Source of the DNA: Erwinia billingiae Eb661
Lineage (GTDB): Bacteria; Pseudomonadota; Gammaproteobacteria; Enterobacterales; Enterobacteriaceae
Assembly: GCF_000196615.1 (NCBI RefSeq)
Contig: NC_014306.1
Coordinates: 4,278,001-4,342,000 of the forward strand
Reading direction: 5' to 3'
Length of the DNA stretch: 64,000 nucleotides
A model generated the notes under the pieces. The model searched no databases and had not been told where the DNA came from. It saw only the letters and a list, made by a program, of their open reading frames with translations. Positions 56,036 through 64,000 of the stretch are shown here, piece after piece (position 1 is the stretch's first letter; each line of letters begins with the position of its first letter). The position numbers and the translations under genes are program-made.

Positions 56036-58333
56036 ATGGGTTCAGAATTACTCTCGCTGGTACTGTTCATTGCTTCAGTGTCGCTTTACACCTGGAAAGC
56101 CGGAAGAAATAAACTGTGGTTCAGCGCTATTCTGCTGTTTCTTGGCATCTATATCATTCTGAACGCCTCGATGCTCGCGAGTAATTATTTTACCGGCGAA
56201 GGCATTAATGACGCGGTTATTTACACCATCACCAGCAGCTTAAGCGGCGCGGGGATCAGCAAATATATTCTTCCGGCGGTGGGATTGATTGTCGGGCTGG
56301 TTGTGCTGTTTGGCGTTTTGTCCTGGCTGTTACGCCTGCGCAAAGGCCATCGCGCCAGTCCGCTCTACAGCCTGCTGGCGGTGATTCTGGCCGTTGCCTC
56401 GATCAATACCACGCCGGCCTATCAGCAGGTGGCCAGCCTGATTAAATCCCAGGTCGGAAAAGGTAACTCCGATTTCTATACCCATTACAAAGTGCCGGGA
56501 AAACAGCTTCGCGGGGATAAGCCCAATCTGGTTTATATCTATGCCGAAAGCCTGGAACGCACCTACTTCGATGAAAAAGCCTTTCCTGGTCTGGCGCCGG
56601 AACTGAGCAAGATTAAAGATAACGCTTACGACTTCAGCAATACCGAACAGCTGCCGGGAACCGAATATACCATTGCCGGCATGGTGGCCTCGCAGTGCGG
56701 TATTCCGCTGTTTGCGCCGTTTGACGGCAATGCCTCCAGCTCGCTCTCCACCTTCTACCCGCAGAACGTCTGCCTGGGCGACATCCTGAAGTCTTCCGGC
56801 TACCAGAACTACTTTTACCAGGGCGCGAGCCTGAGCTTCGCCGGCAAAGATCTGTTCCTCTCCTCGCACGGCTTCGACCATCTGTATGGCTATAACGAGC
56901 TGAAATCGGTGGTCAAAGATCCCAACTACCGCAACGACTGGGGCTGGTATGACGACACGCTGCTGGACGTGGTGTTCGATAAATACCTTGAGCTGGCGAA
57001 GCAGAACCGCCCTTTCTCACTGTTTGCGTTAACCGTCGATACCCATCATCCGGACGGATTTATCTCGCGCAGCTGCCAGCGCAAAGACTATCCGTATGAG
57101 GGCAAACCGAACAAATCCTTTGCCGCAGTGGCCTGTAGCCAGGAACATATTGCCCGGCTGATCCAGCGCATTCAGGCCACGCCGTACTTTAAAAACACCA
57201 TTATCGTGGTCAGTTCCGATCACCTGGCGATGAACAACACCGCCTACAAATACCTGAACCAGCACGACCGCAGCGATCTGTTCTTTATGGTGCGCGGCAA
57301 CGACGTCACCAGCAAAGTGCTGCCGGTGAAACGCAGCACGCTGGATAACGGCGCGACGGTGCTGGATGCGATGGGTGGCGATAACTTTATCGGCCTTGGC
57401 CGCAGCAGCCTGTCGTCAACCTCTATGGTGGCCACCTATCTGAATATCAAAGACAAAATCAACGAGTGGAAGCCCGACATCATCAAGCTGTGGAACTTCC
57501 CGAAATCGATTTCCGATTACAAAATTGATACGGTCAGCAACACCTTCAGCTTCTCCGGCATGCACTTCAAGCTGCCGCTGCTGCTGTCGGTGAAGCCGAA
57601 CAGGATTGAGCCAAAGTTTGACGTCTACCTCGCAACTCCCTTAAAGCAGCAGCTGGCGAACTTTGCGCCTGACGAGAAGTTTGTCTGGATTGACCGCTGC
57701 TTCAAAATGGGCGATGTCTGGGACGAGAAGCTGGAGCTGAACCCTGGCCTGTGCGTCGCTGACGGCACGTTGAACTCTGCGCCACAAATTGAGCAGATTG
57801 AACCGGGCAACACGCTGGGCAAGGTCACCTTTAAACAGACCGGCGATAACAGCGACGCGCGTTATCAGCAGGCGGTAACGCGCCTGAGAGTCACCGATGA
57901 CGATCTGCGTTATACCGCCGACCACATCATGTTCGGCCTGCCGGGCCTGCCGAAGCAGGTGCAAAAGGTCACCGGCCTCTCCTTTATCGAACCCTGGGGT
58001 GGACGCTGGTCTGACGCCAATCTGCTGCCGACCGTCACCGTGCAGTATCTGGAACCGCTGCCGGCAGCCTTTGACCTGAAGCTGACCGCGCGGGCCTTTG
58101 GCAAAAACAGCCAGAAGCCGTTCACCGTTAAGGTGGGTGACCGCACGCAACAGATTACGCTGACCAATGCCGACAGCACGCTTAAGATTCATTTCACTAA
58201 TCCGTCGCAGTCGCGCACCATTGAAATCCTGCCGCCAGCGCCGGAAGAGACCGCCGAAGGCGCTATCGACGGCTTTGCAGCGCGTAAGCTGGGCATCGGC
58301 CTGGTCAGCCTGCAGGTGACCACCACCGAATAA
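56036..58333 (+). CDS. opgB: Phosphoglycerol transferase I
   Basis: A 765-residue inner-membrane enzyme (OpgB/MdoB; E. coli 763) that transfers phosphoglycerol from phosphatidylglycerol to osmoregulated periplasmic glucans. Four N-terminal transmembrane segments cover roughly residues 2-160. The periplasmic alkaline-phosphatase/sulfatase-like domain has the metal and nucleophile region LVYIYAESLERTYFD, GTEYTIAGMVASQCGIPLF and VVSSDHLAMNN, plus TVDTHHPDG. The C-terminal part is a beta-rich domain ending LGIGLVSLQV, as in E. coli. The start Met aligns with E. coli MSELLSF. The nearest ribosome site (GAGGAT) is rather far upstream, 14 bases. Located here beside an accessory operon, not in its E. 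coli context. Confidence 0.95.
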   Translation: MGSELLSLVLFIASVSLYTWKAGRNKLWFSAILLFLGIYIILNASMLASNYFTGEGINDAVIYTITSSLSGAGISKYILPAVGLIVGLVVLFGVLSWLLRLRKGHRASPLYSLLAVILAVASINTTPAYQQVASLIKSQVGKGNSDFYTHYKVPGKQLRGDKPNLVYIYAESLERTYFDEKAFPGLAPELSKIKDNAYDFSNTEQLPGTEYTIAGMVASQCGIPLFAPFDGNASSSLSTFYPQNVCLGDILKSSGYQNYFYQGASLSFAGKDLFLSSHGFDHLYGYNELKSVVKDPNYRNDWGWYDDTLLDVVFDKYLELAKQNRPFSLFALTVDTHHPDGFISRSCQRKDYPYEGKPNKSFAAVACSQEHIARLIQRIQATPYFKNTIIVVSSDHLAMNNTAYKYLNQHDRSDLFFMVRGNDVTSKVLPVKRSTLDNGATVLDAMGGDNFIGLGRSSLSSTSMVATYLNIKDKINEWKPDIIKLWNFPKSISDYKIDTVSNTFSFSGMHFKLPLLLSVKPNRIEPKFDVYLATPLKQQLANFAPDEKFVWIDRCFKMGDVWDEKLELNPGLCVADGTLNSAPQIEQIEPGNTLGKVTFKQTGDNSDARYQQAVTRLRVTDDDLRYTADHIMFGLPGLPKQVQKVTGLSFIEPWGGRWSDANLLPTVTVQYLEPLPAAFDLKLTARAFGKNSQKPFTVKVGDRTQQITLTNADSTLKIHFTNPSQSRTIEILPPAPEETAEGAIDGFAARKLGIGLVSLQVTTTE

Positions 58334-58359
58334 ACTGAGACCCGCCTCACAAATATTCA

Positions 58360-58386
58360 TCAAGTTTTCGCCCCTGTTGCCGATTT
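58360..58386 (+). promoter_or_regulatory. Sigma-28 (FliA) promoter of the chemoreceptor gene
   Basis: TCAAGTTT (58360-58367), an eleven-base spacer and GCCGATTT (58379-58386) match the FliA consensus TAAAGTTT-N11-GCCGATAA at 13 of 16 positions with the exact spacing. It lies 53 bases before the ATG. It places the receptor in the flagellar class 3 regulon. Confidence 0.88.
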
Positions 58387-58403
58387 AACCTGCTTCAGGG
58401 GCG
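58369..58403 (+). other. Stem-loop overlapping the chemoreceptor promoter
   Basis: CGCCCCTG (58369-58376) and CAGGGGCG (58396-58403) form an eight-base-pair stem with a 19-base loop, downstream of opgB. It lacks a T tract and overlaps the sigma-28 promoter, so it could serve as opgB 3' end. Confidence 0.4.
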
Positions 58404-58439
58404 CAAACGAAAGCCCTGTCTTTCAGAGGGAAACATGTG

Positions 58440-60020
58440 ATGGCATCAGTGAAAAATATGAAGGTCGGGGTTCGCCTCGGCGCTGCGTTCAGTTTGGTGA
58501 TCCTGTTGTTGATCATCGTGAGCGTCACCGCAGTAGTCAAAATCAACACCATTAACGACGCGGTCAGCAGCATCGTCAGCGATCGTTATATCAAAGTCCG
58601 CCTGGCATTTGACGTGCGCGATGGCGTCAACGATCAGATTAAATTCCTGCGCGGCATGGTTATCGACACCACCCGCCCACAATACAACGTTAAGCGCTTC
58701 GGTCAGCTGACTGACGCCACCGACAAAACCAATCTGGCGGTGGGCAAAATTGCCCAGCTGCAAACCACGCCCGTGGGTATCAAAAAAATTCAGGCGGTTA
58801 AAGAAGCGGCTCAGACATTTGAAACGGCTAAATCCACGCTGCTGGAGATGATCCGTGCCGGTAAACAAGATGAAGCGGCCGAATTCGCCCTGCAAAAAAT
58901 GACCCCGGCACAGAATACCTATCTGAATCTGGCCTCCGCCTTTGCCGACTCGCAGTCGCAACAGCTGGTCGCTGAAGGCGCGCTGGCCGGCACGGAAGGG
59001 AACAGTGCGATTCAAATCACCCTGATCTTCTCTGCCCTGGCGATCCTGGCCGCAGTCCTGCTGGGCTATTTCCTCGCCCGCTCAATCGTGCGTCCATTGC
59101 GTGAAGCGGTGACCATTGCCGAAAACGTGGCGGCTGGCGATCTGCGCACGGTGATCCGCGTCAACTCTACCGATGAAACCGGTCAGCTGATGCAGGCCCT
59201 GAAGCACATGAACGAAAACCTGCTGCGCATCGTCACCGAAGTGCGCTCCGGCACCGATTTGATCCATAACGCCTCCAGCGAAATTTCAGCGGGCAATATG
59301 GACCTGTCATCACGCACCGAGCAGCAGGCCAGCTCGCTGGAAGAGACCGCCTCGGCAATGGAGCAGATGACCTCAACCGTGAAGCAGAATGCCGACAACG
59401 CCCGCCAGGCCAATGAACTGGCCGCGCTGGCGTCGAAAGTTGCCAGCCAGAGCGGTGATGCGGTGAAGCAGGTGGTCAGCACCATGGAGATGATTAACGG
59501 CTCCTCACGTAAAATTGTCGACATCATCAGCGTGATCGACGGCATTGCCTTCCAGACCAACATCCTGGCGCTGAACGCGGCGGTAGAAGCGGCGCGTGCC
59601 GGTGAACAGGGTCGCGGCTTTGCGGTGGTGGCCTCGGAAGTGCGCAGCCTGGCGCAGCGCTCTGCTTCAGCGGCGAAAGAGATTGCCCAACTGATTGAAG
59701 ACTCGGTCAGCAAAGTGGACGAAGGCGGCAAGCAGGTGGCAAAAGCCGGCACCACCATGGAAGAAGTGCTGAGCAGCGTGAAAAGCGTGACCGCCATCAT
59801 GGGCGAAATCTCAATTGCCAGCTCAGAACAGAGCACCGGCATCAACGAGATCAGCATGGCGATCACCCAGATGGACCAGGTGACGCAGCAGAACGCCGCG
59901 TTGGTAAACCAGTCGGCGTCGGCGGCGCAATCGCTGCAAGAGCAGGCAGAACAGCTGTCGCGGGCGATCAGCGTGTTCAAGGTTAACGACGCGCACTACC
60001 ACGGTCAGGCGCTGGCCTGA
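58440..60020 (+). CDS. Methyl-accepting chemotaxis protein
   Basis: A 526-residue chemoreceptor of the Tar/Tsr layout. TM1 is at about 13-32 ([20 protein letters not shown]). A four-helix periplasmic ligand domain covers about 33-188, TM2 is near 190-212 ([19 protein letters not shown]), HAMP follows, and then the signalling hairpin with the hub [20 protein letters not shown]. The ligand domain lacks the Arg and Thr pattern I would look for in Tar or Tsr, so the ligand is unknown. The C-terminus is [15 protein letters not shown] and does not end in NWETF, so it has no CheR-tethering pentapeptide. The start is ATG 58440 after AGAGGG; a GTG one codon earlier is possible. A sigma-28 promoter drives it. 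Confidence 0.93.
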   Translation: MASVKNMKVGVRLGAAFSLVILLLIIVSVTAVVKINTINDAVSSIVSDRYIKVRLAFDVRDGVNDQIKFLRGMVIDTTRPQYNVKRFGQLTDATDKTNLAVGKIAQLQTTPVGIKKIQAVKEAAQTFETAKSTLLEMIRAGKQDEAAEFALQKMTPAQNTYLNLASAFADSQSQQLVAEGALAGTEGNSAIQITLIFSALAILAAVLLGYFLARSIVRPLREAVTIAENVAAGDLRTVIRVNSTDETGQLMQALKHMNENLLRIVTEVRSGTDLIHNASSEISAGNMDLSSRTEQQASSLEETASAMEQMTSTVKQNADNARQANELAALASKVASQSGDAVKQVVSTMEMINGSSRKIVDIISVIDGIAFQTNILALNAAVEAARAGEQGRGFAVVASEVRSLAQRSASAAKEIAQLIEDSVSKVDEGGKQVAKAGTTMEEVLSSVKSVTAIMGEISIASSEQSTGINEISMAITQMDQVTQQNAALVNQSASAAQSLQEQAEQLSRAISVFKVNDAHYHGQALA

Positions 60021-60150
60021 TTGTTGAGAGGGCACGCCAGTGCCCTCTTGATACAAATTTGTGGCGAAAGTCGCTGATAAAAGCACGCTGACGGCTTTTT
60101 AAGCCGGGTTAAAACAGATTACTATAAGGTTTCTCTTAAGCCTGACTCAG

Positions 60151-61344
60151 ATGGATGACCGCACGTTGAAACCCCTTCTTCACCGTTTGCTGGCACTAAT
60201 GCTTGTTGCCCTTCCGCTTAGCGGCATGGCAGCGAGAACCAGCCCCGACCCGCTTCTTGCGTCCCAGATTGTTGACCGCTACGCGCAGAACATCTTCTAC
60301 AACACCAAGGCAACCGGCATGGCGATGGTGGCAATTGATGCCAACCAGCGCGTTTTTGCCAGCCAGGGTTATGTCCGTCCAGGCAGCAACGTGCGCCCGC
60401 AGAAAGACTCGGTGATCCGCATTGCCTCGCTGACCAAACTGCTGACCAGCGAACTGCTGGTGAAGCTCTCTGAACAGGGCGTGGTTCGCCTTGACGATCC
60501 GTTAAGCAAATATGCCCCTGCCGGCAGCAGCGTGCCGGGTTACGCCGGGCAAACCATTCGCCTGATCAACCTGGCGACGCACACCAGCGGCCTGCCTCGC
60601 GAACAGCCTGGCGGTAAGGCGCAGCGTCCGGTGTTTGTCTGGCCGACGCACGCTCAGCGCTGGAACTGGCTGGGCAATGCCCAGCTGAAAGCCGCGCCGG
60701 GCAGCCAGGCGGCCTACTCTAATCTGGCCTTCGATCTGCTGGGTGATGCGCTGTCTAAAGCCTCCGGCGTGCCTTATCCGGCGCTGCTTCAGCGTGAAAT
60801 TACCCGTCCGCTGGGCATGAAGGACACCACCTTTACGCCGTCACCGGACCAGTGTCGTCGCCTGATGGTGGCCGCGAAAGGCGCCAGCCCGTGCATGAAT
60901 ACGCTGGCGGCGATCGGCAGCGGCGGCATTTACTCGACGCCGGATGATATGGGCCGCTGGATGCAGCAGTTCCTTTCCTCCGACGTGCATCCGCGCACGC
61001 CGCAGGCCGACCGCATTCAGACCATGATTTATCAGCGCGACCAGTTAAGCAGAGTCATCGGCATGGATGTGCCGGGCAAAGCCACGGCGCTGGGCATGGG
61101 TTGGGTATATATGGCGCCTCAGGGCGGCCGTCCTGGCATCATTCAGAAAACCGGCGGTGGCGGTGGCTTTATTACCTATATGGCGATGGTGCCGCAGTAC
61201 AGCGTTGGCGTGTTTATTGTGGTCACCCGCTCGGCGCAAACGCACTTCACGCCGATGAGCGATGGGGTGAATAATCTGCTGACCGAATTAATCGGCAATA
61301 CGCCTGACAGTGCGCAATTAGCGGCCAGCATTATGTCCAACTAA
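60151..61344 (+). CDS. ampH: D-alanyl-D-alanine carboxypeptidase/endopeptidase AmpH
   Basis: A 397-residue periplasmic penicillin-binding protein of the class C beta-lactamase fold, close to E. coli AmpH (385). The signal peptide contains LLHRLLALMLVALPLSGMAA. The active-site motifs are RIASLTKLLTS (Ser-x-x-Lys), AAYSNLAFDLL (Tyr-Ser-Asn) and IIQKTGGGGGFITYM (Lys-Thr-Gly). TREQPGG-like TSGLPREQPGGKA and FTPSPDQCRRLMVA are AmpH hallmarks. It trims peptidoglycan peptides and cuts cross-links; it does not give resistance. The ribosome site before the ATG is weak. A second AmpC-fold protein, the true class C enzyme, lies at 4480-5646. Confidence 0.95.
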   Translation: MDDRTLKPLLHRLLALMLVALPLSGMAARTSPDPLLASQIVDRYAQNIFYNTKATGMAMVAIDANQRVFASQGYVRPGSNVRPQKDSVIRIASLTKLLTSELLVKLSEQGVVRLDDPLSKYAPAGSSVPGYAGQTIRLINLATHTSGLPREQPGGKAQRPVFVWPTHAQRWNWLGNAQLKAAPGSQAAYSNLAFDLLGDALSKASGVPYPALLQREITRPLGMKDTTFTPSPDQCRRLMVAAKGASPCMNTLAAIGSGGIYSTPDDMGRWMQQFLSSDVHPRTPQADRIQTMIYQRDQLSRVIGMDVPGKATALGMGWVYMAPQGGRPGIIQKTGGGGGFITYMAMVPQYSVGVFIVVTRSAQTHFTPMSDGVNNLLTELIGNTPDSAQLAASIMSN

Positions 61345-61682
61345 TATGCGATTCACCCGGCGGACGCCTTAAATCCGCCGGGAATAAGCCACGAATATAT
61401 CTGGATGTAAATATCCATTATAAAGTTTAAATAATGGATCATCCGGGTGCGCAACGCACTGCTGGCGCTCACCGCCTTTTTTCTTCGCGAATGTATTCAA
61501 CGCCCTCCGCAATTATTCCGCCCGTATTACGCCCTTATATCATCAGAAACTCGCCGGTAAATTAATACCGTCACGCGCCGTTATTTTTACTGGCACGTAA
61601 TATGCTACATCCCCCTTTTACCGTATTACCCAAAATAGAAAGCGATAAGCAATAACTCGCGACATCACATCATGAGGTTCCT
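61345..61682 (+). other. Gap between ampH and the permease gene
   Basis: About 340 bases without a gene. It starts with the perfect stem CCCGGCGGA (61356-61364) / TCCGCCGGG (61374-61382), followed by AATAAG rather than T, probably the 3' end of ampH mRNA. The rest is AT-rich; I see no promoter good enough to name before the permease. Confidence 0.5.
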
Positions 61683-63284
61683 ATGGCGAAGGCGGCATTT
61701 AAACAAAAGTTAGGGTTGGTTGATCTCAGCCTGTTGGGGATCGGCTCGATGATCGGCTCCGGCTGGCTGTATGCGGCGCTGACCAGCTCCGGTTATGCCG
61801 GGGCACAGACCGGATGGGCATGGATTTTAGGGGCGATTATCGTGCTGATGATTGGCCTGGTGTTTGCCGAGCTTTCTGCCGCCATTCCGCGCGCCGGCGG
61901 CTTTGTGCGTTACCCCAACTTCTCACACGGCAACGTGGTCGGCTTTGTGATCGGCGTCAGTTCGTTGCTGGCCTACACCAGCACCGCCGGGGTGGAAGTG
62001 GAAGCGGTGCGTCAGTATGCCCAGTACTGGTGGCCGGCGGTCAGTAACAGCGCGGGCGGCCCGACGGCGTTGGGCTTCGCGGTGCAGATCCTGCTGCTGG
62101 TCGGCTTCTTCCTGCTGAACTACTGGAGCGTCAGCTTCTTTGGCCGGGTGAACACCATCGTCACCACCTTCAAATTCATCGTGCCGCTGCTGACCATCGG
62201 CACGCTGTTTATGTATTACCACGGCGCCAACCTCGATGTGCCACCACCGCCACCGGGCGGCGCGCATGGCATCTTCACCTCGCTGACCGGTGCCGGCATC
62301 GTGTTTGCCTATCTCGGCTTCCGCCAGGCGGTGGACTTCGCCAGTGAGGCCAAAAATCCGCAGCGCAACGTGCCGCTGTCGATCATCATCGCCATCGCGG
62401 TGAGCTTCGTGATCTATATCGCCCTGCAATATGCGTTTATGGGTGCGGTGCCGTCCGAAGCGCTGTCGGCGCACGGCTGGGATGGTCTGAAGCAGGTATT
62501 CCAGTCGCCGTATGCCGATCTGGCGCGCAGCCTGGGGATCACCTGGCTGATTAACCTGATCCTCGTCGATGCGGTGATCTCTCCGGCCGGTACCGGCAAT
62601 ATTTACCTCGCCGGGGCCAGCCGCGTGCTGTTTGCCTGGGCGCGTAACGGCCACCTTTTTAAAATCTTTGGTGAAGTGGATGCCAAATCCGGCGTGCCGC
62701 GCGGCGCGCTATGGCTGTCACTGATCCTGTCGATTGCCTGGACGCTGCCGTCGGAGTTCCAGGTGTGGGGCGGATTGATTGGTGCCGTTACCTCGGCCAC
62801 CGTGTTCACCTATATGCCGGGCCCGATCACCCTGGGCGCATTCCGTCGTCATCTGCCGGATATGCCCCGTCCGTTCCGCCTGCCGGTTGCCGCCATCCTC
62901 AGCCCGCTGGCGTTTGTCGCCAGTACGCTGCTAATTTACTGGAGCGGCTGGTCGGTTAACGAAATTCTGATCCCGATTCTGGTGCTGGCGTGGGTGGGCT
63001 ATGCGCTATTCGGTAAGAAGTCGGACACCTCAGGCCGCGATCTGAAATGCGCCTGGTGGTTGCTGGTCTACTATCTGCTGGTGCTGATCCTGTCGTATCT
63101 CGGCACCTTTGGCGGCATCAATGCGATCGCGTCGCCGACCGATATGATCCTGGTAACTATCGCCTCTCTGTTTTGTTACTACTGGGGCGTGGCGGCCAGC
63201 CTGTCGGTGCCCGAAATCACCGATGATGAAGAAATTTCCACCGACGCTGACGAAAAACCGTCCGGCAAATATGCCCACAATTAA
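61683..63284 (+). CDS. APC-superfamily amino acid permease
   Basis: A 533-residue inner-membrane permease with about 12-14 transmembrane segments. The first helix has the broken GIGSMIGSGWLYAALTSSG, equivalent to the substrate-binding G-x-G/S region of APC transporters. Other recognisable parts are AELSAAIPRAGGFVRYPNFS, LTGAGIVFAYLGFRQAVDFA and DAVISPAGTGNIYLAGASR. The layout and length resemble the aspartate-proton symporter YveA of Bacillus and its proteobacterial relatives, so an acidic amino acid is a guess. The C-terminal tail is acidic and cytoplasmic (EITDDEEISTDADEKP). GAGG lies ahead of the ATG. It stands alone, followed by a stem-loop and fucO. Confidence 0.85.
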   Translation: MAKAAFKQKLGLVDLSLLGIGSMIGSGWLYAALTSSGYAGAQTGWAWILGAIIVLMIGLVFAELSAAIPRAGGFVRYPNFSHGNVVGFVIGVSSLLAYTSTAGVEVEAVRQYAQYWWPAVSNSAGGPTALGFAVQILLLVGFFLLNYWSVSFFGRVNTIVTTFKFIVPLLTIGTLFMYYHGANLDVPPPPPGGAHGIFTSLTGAGIVFAYLGFRQAVDFASEAKNPQRNVPLSIIIAIAVSFVIYIALQYAFMGAVPSEALSAHGWDGLKQVFQSPYADLARSLGITWLINLILVDAVISPAGTGNIYLAGASRVLFAWARNGHLFKIFGEVDAKSGVPRGALWLSLILSIAWTLPSEFQVWGGLIGAVTSATVFTYMPGPITLGAFRRHLPDMPRPFRLPVAAILSPLAFVASTLLIYWSGWSVNEILIPILVLAWVGYALFGKKSDTSGRDLKCAWWLLVYYLLVLILSYLGTFGGINAIASPTDMILVTIASLFCYYWGVAASLSVPEITDDEEISTDADEKPSGKYAHN

Positions 63285-63302
63285 TCCATCGCGTTAACCT
63301 CA

Positions 63303-63327
63303 CCAGGGCGAGAAAAACTCGCCCTGG
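63303..63327 (+). terminator. Stem-loop after the permease gene
   Basis: CCAGGGCGAG (63303-63312), loop AAAAA, CTCGCCCTGG (63318-63327): ten perfect pairs with a stable loop, followed by ACTGATCTCC and no T tract. Termination is therefore uncertain. Confidence 0.55.
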
Positions 63328-63421
63328 ACTGATCTCCATCAATACCCCACCGGCTATTTCCTGCGCATATTTCCCCCCGACCTCTCGAGTAATAATAAAA
63401 ACCTTCAAGGCAGGAGCCGAT

Positions 63422-64000
63422 ATGCAACACAGAATGGTATTGAATGAAACAGCCTGGTTTGGTGCGGGATCGATCGCGCAAATCGTCAGTGAAGTGAACA
63501 AACGCCACTTTACCAAAGCGTTGCTGGTGACCGATAAGGCGCTGATGAAAGCCGGCGTGGTGGAGAAAGTCACCGCGCTGCTCGACCGGCACCATCTGCC
63601 CTATATGATTTATGACGAGGTGGTGCCGAACCCGACCATCAGCGTGGTGCAGCAAGGCGTGGAGCTGTTTAAAACTGCTGGCGCTGACTACCTGATCGCC
63701 ATCGGCGGCGGCTCCCCGCAGGACACGGCAAAAGCCATCGGCATCATTATCAATAACCCGGAATTTGCCGACGTGCGCAGCCTTGAAGGCTTCGCCGACA
63801 CCCGCAACCCGTCAGTACCAATCATTGCTGTTCCCACCACCGCCGGCACCGCTGCCGAAGTCACCATCAACTACGTGATTACCGACGAAGAGAACCGCCG
63901 CAAATTCGTCTGCATCGATCCGCACGATATTCCGGTGGTGGCGATTGTCGATGCCGAAATGATGGCCAGCATGCCGCCTTCGCTGAAAGCGGCCACCGGC
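63422..64000 (+). CDS. fucO: Lactaldehyde reductase / iron-dependent alcohol dehydrogenase (5' part)
   Basis: The first 193 codons of an iron-containing alcohol dehydrogenase; the gene runs off the window. MQHRMVLNETAWFGAGS and the NAD-binding ADYLIAIGGGSPQDTAKA, LEGFADTRNPSVPIIAVPTT and AGTAAEVTINYVITDEENR are close to E. coli FucO, as are DPHDIPVVAIVDAEMM and MPPSLKAATG. FucO reduces L-lactaldehyde to propanediol during fucose or rhamnose fermentation and also reduces furans. The iron-binding His residues lie in the missing half. AGGAG precedes the ATG. No fucose genes are near; a role in aldehyde detoxification is equally likely. Confidence 0.92.
   Translation, partial: MQHRMVLNETAWFGAGSIAQIVSEVNKRHFTKALLVTDKALMKAGVVEKVTALLDRHHLPYMIYDEVVPNPTISVVQQGVELFKTAGADYLIAIGGGSPQDTAKAIGIIINNPEFADVRSLEGFADTRNPSVPIIAVPTTAGTAAEVTINYVITDEENRRKFVCIDPHDIPVVAIVDAEMMASMPPSLKAATG

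Overview
The window is chromosomal DNA of a gammaproteobacterium of the order Enterobacterales, most likely Erwiniaceae (Erwinia/Pantoea-like). This rests on gene order and protein similarity recalled from E. coli: parE-yqiA-cpdA-yqiB-nudF | tolC-ygiB-ygiC | ygiD | zupT | ribB | ubiK | hldE-glnE-ygiF | ygiM-cca | uppP-folB | plsY | tsaD | rpsU-dnaG-rpoD | mug. That is the core order of the E. coli parE-to-mug region, with accessory blocks added. No rRNA, tRNA, CRISPR array, insertion sequence or prophage was seen.

Layout. 1-5.7 kb is accessory: the end of a nucleoside hydrolase gene, a LysR regulator, then a minus-strand group of sensor kinase, FixJ-type response regulator, secreted HbpS/GlcG-like haem-binding protein and DUF1090 protein, followed by a class C beta-lactamase gene. 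5.7-13.9 kb is core, with a marbox-like site and an extended -10 before tolC. 13.9-24.7 kb is an adhesin island lying between ygiC and ygiD, which are neighbours in E. coli. It holds a small lipoprotein, a 2861-residue intimin/invasin-type inverse autotransporter with about 23 Ig-like units, and an orphan two-domain fimbrial-adhesin-like protein. An attenuator-like hairpin sits 14 bases before the autotransporter start codon. 24.7-44.3 kb is core again, with an FMN riboswitch before ribB and a MntR-type operator over the zupT promoter.

44.3-64 kb is accessory and metabolic. It contains a beta-propeller protein, a UPF0303 protein, a LysR gene divergent from a tautomerase gene, an amidase with a D-threonine-aldolase/D-serine-dehydratase-like enzyme, and a porin. 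A plus-strand three-gene operon follows (GlpD-like FAD dehydrogenase, class I aldolase, FGGY kinase), which looks like a complete kinase-oxidase-aldolase route for an unknown polyol or sugar. Then come opgB, a chemoreceptor with a clear sigma-28 promoter, ampH, an APC permease and the first part of fucO.

The most interesting points are the adhesin island with its attenuator, the predicted manganese (MntR) control of zupT, the HbpS-like protein beside a two-component system (recalling Streptomyces HbpS-SenS-SenR), the orphan polyol operon, and two perfect palindromes that look like uncharacterised operators. Start codons were chosen from ribosome binding sites, stop/start overlaps and remembered family lengths. 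No database search was run.
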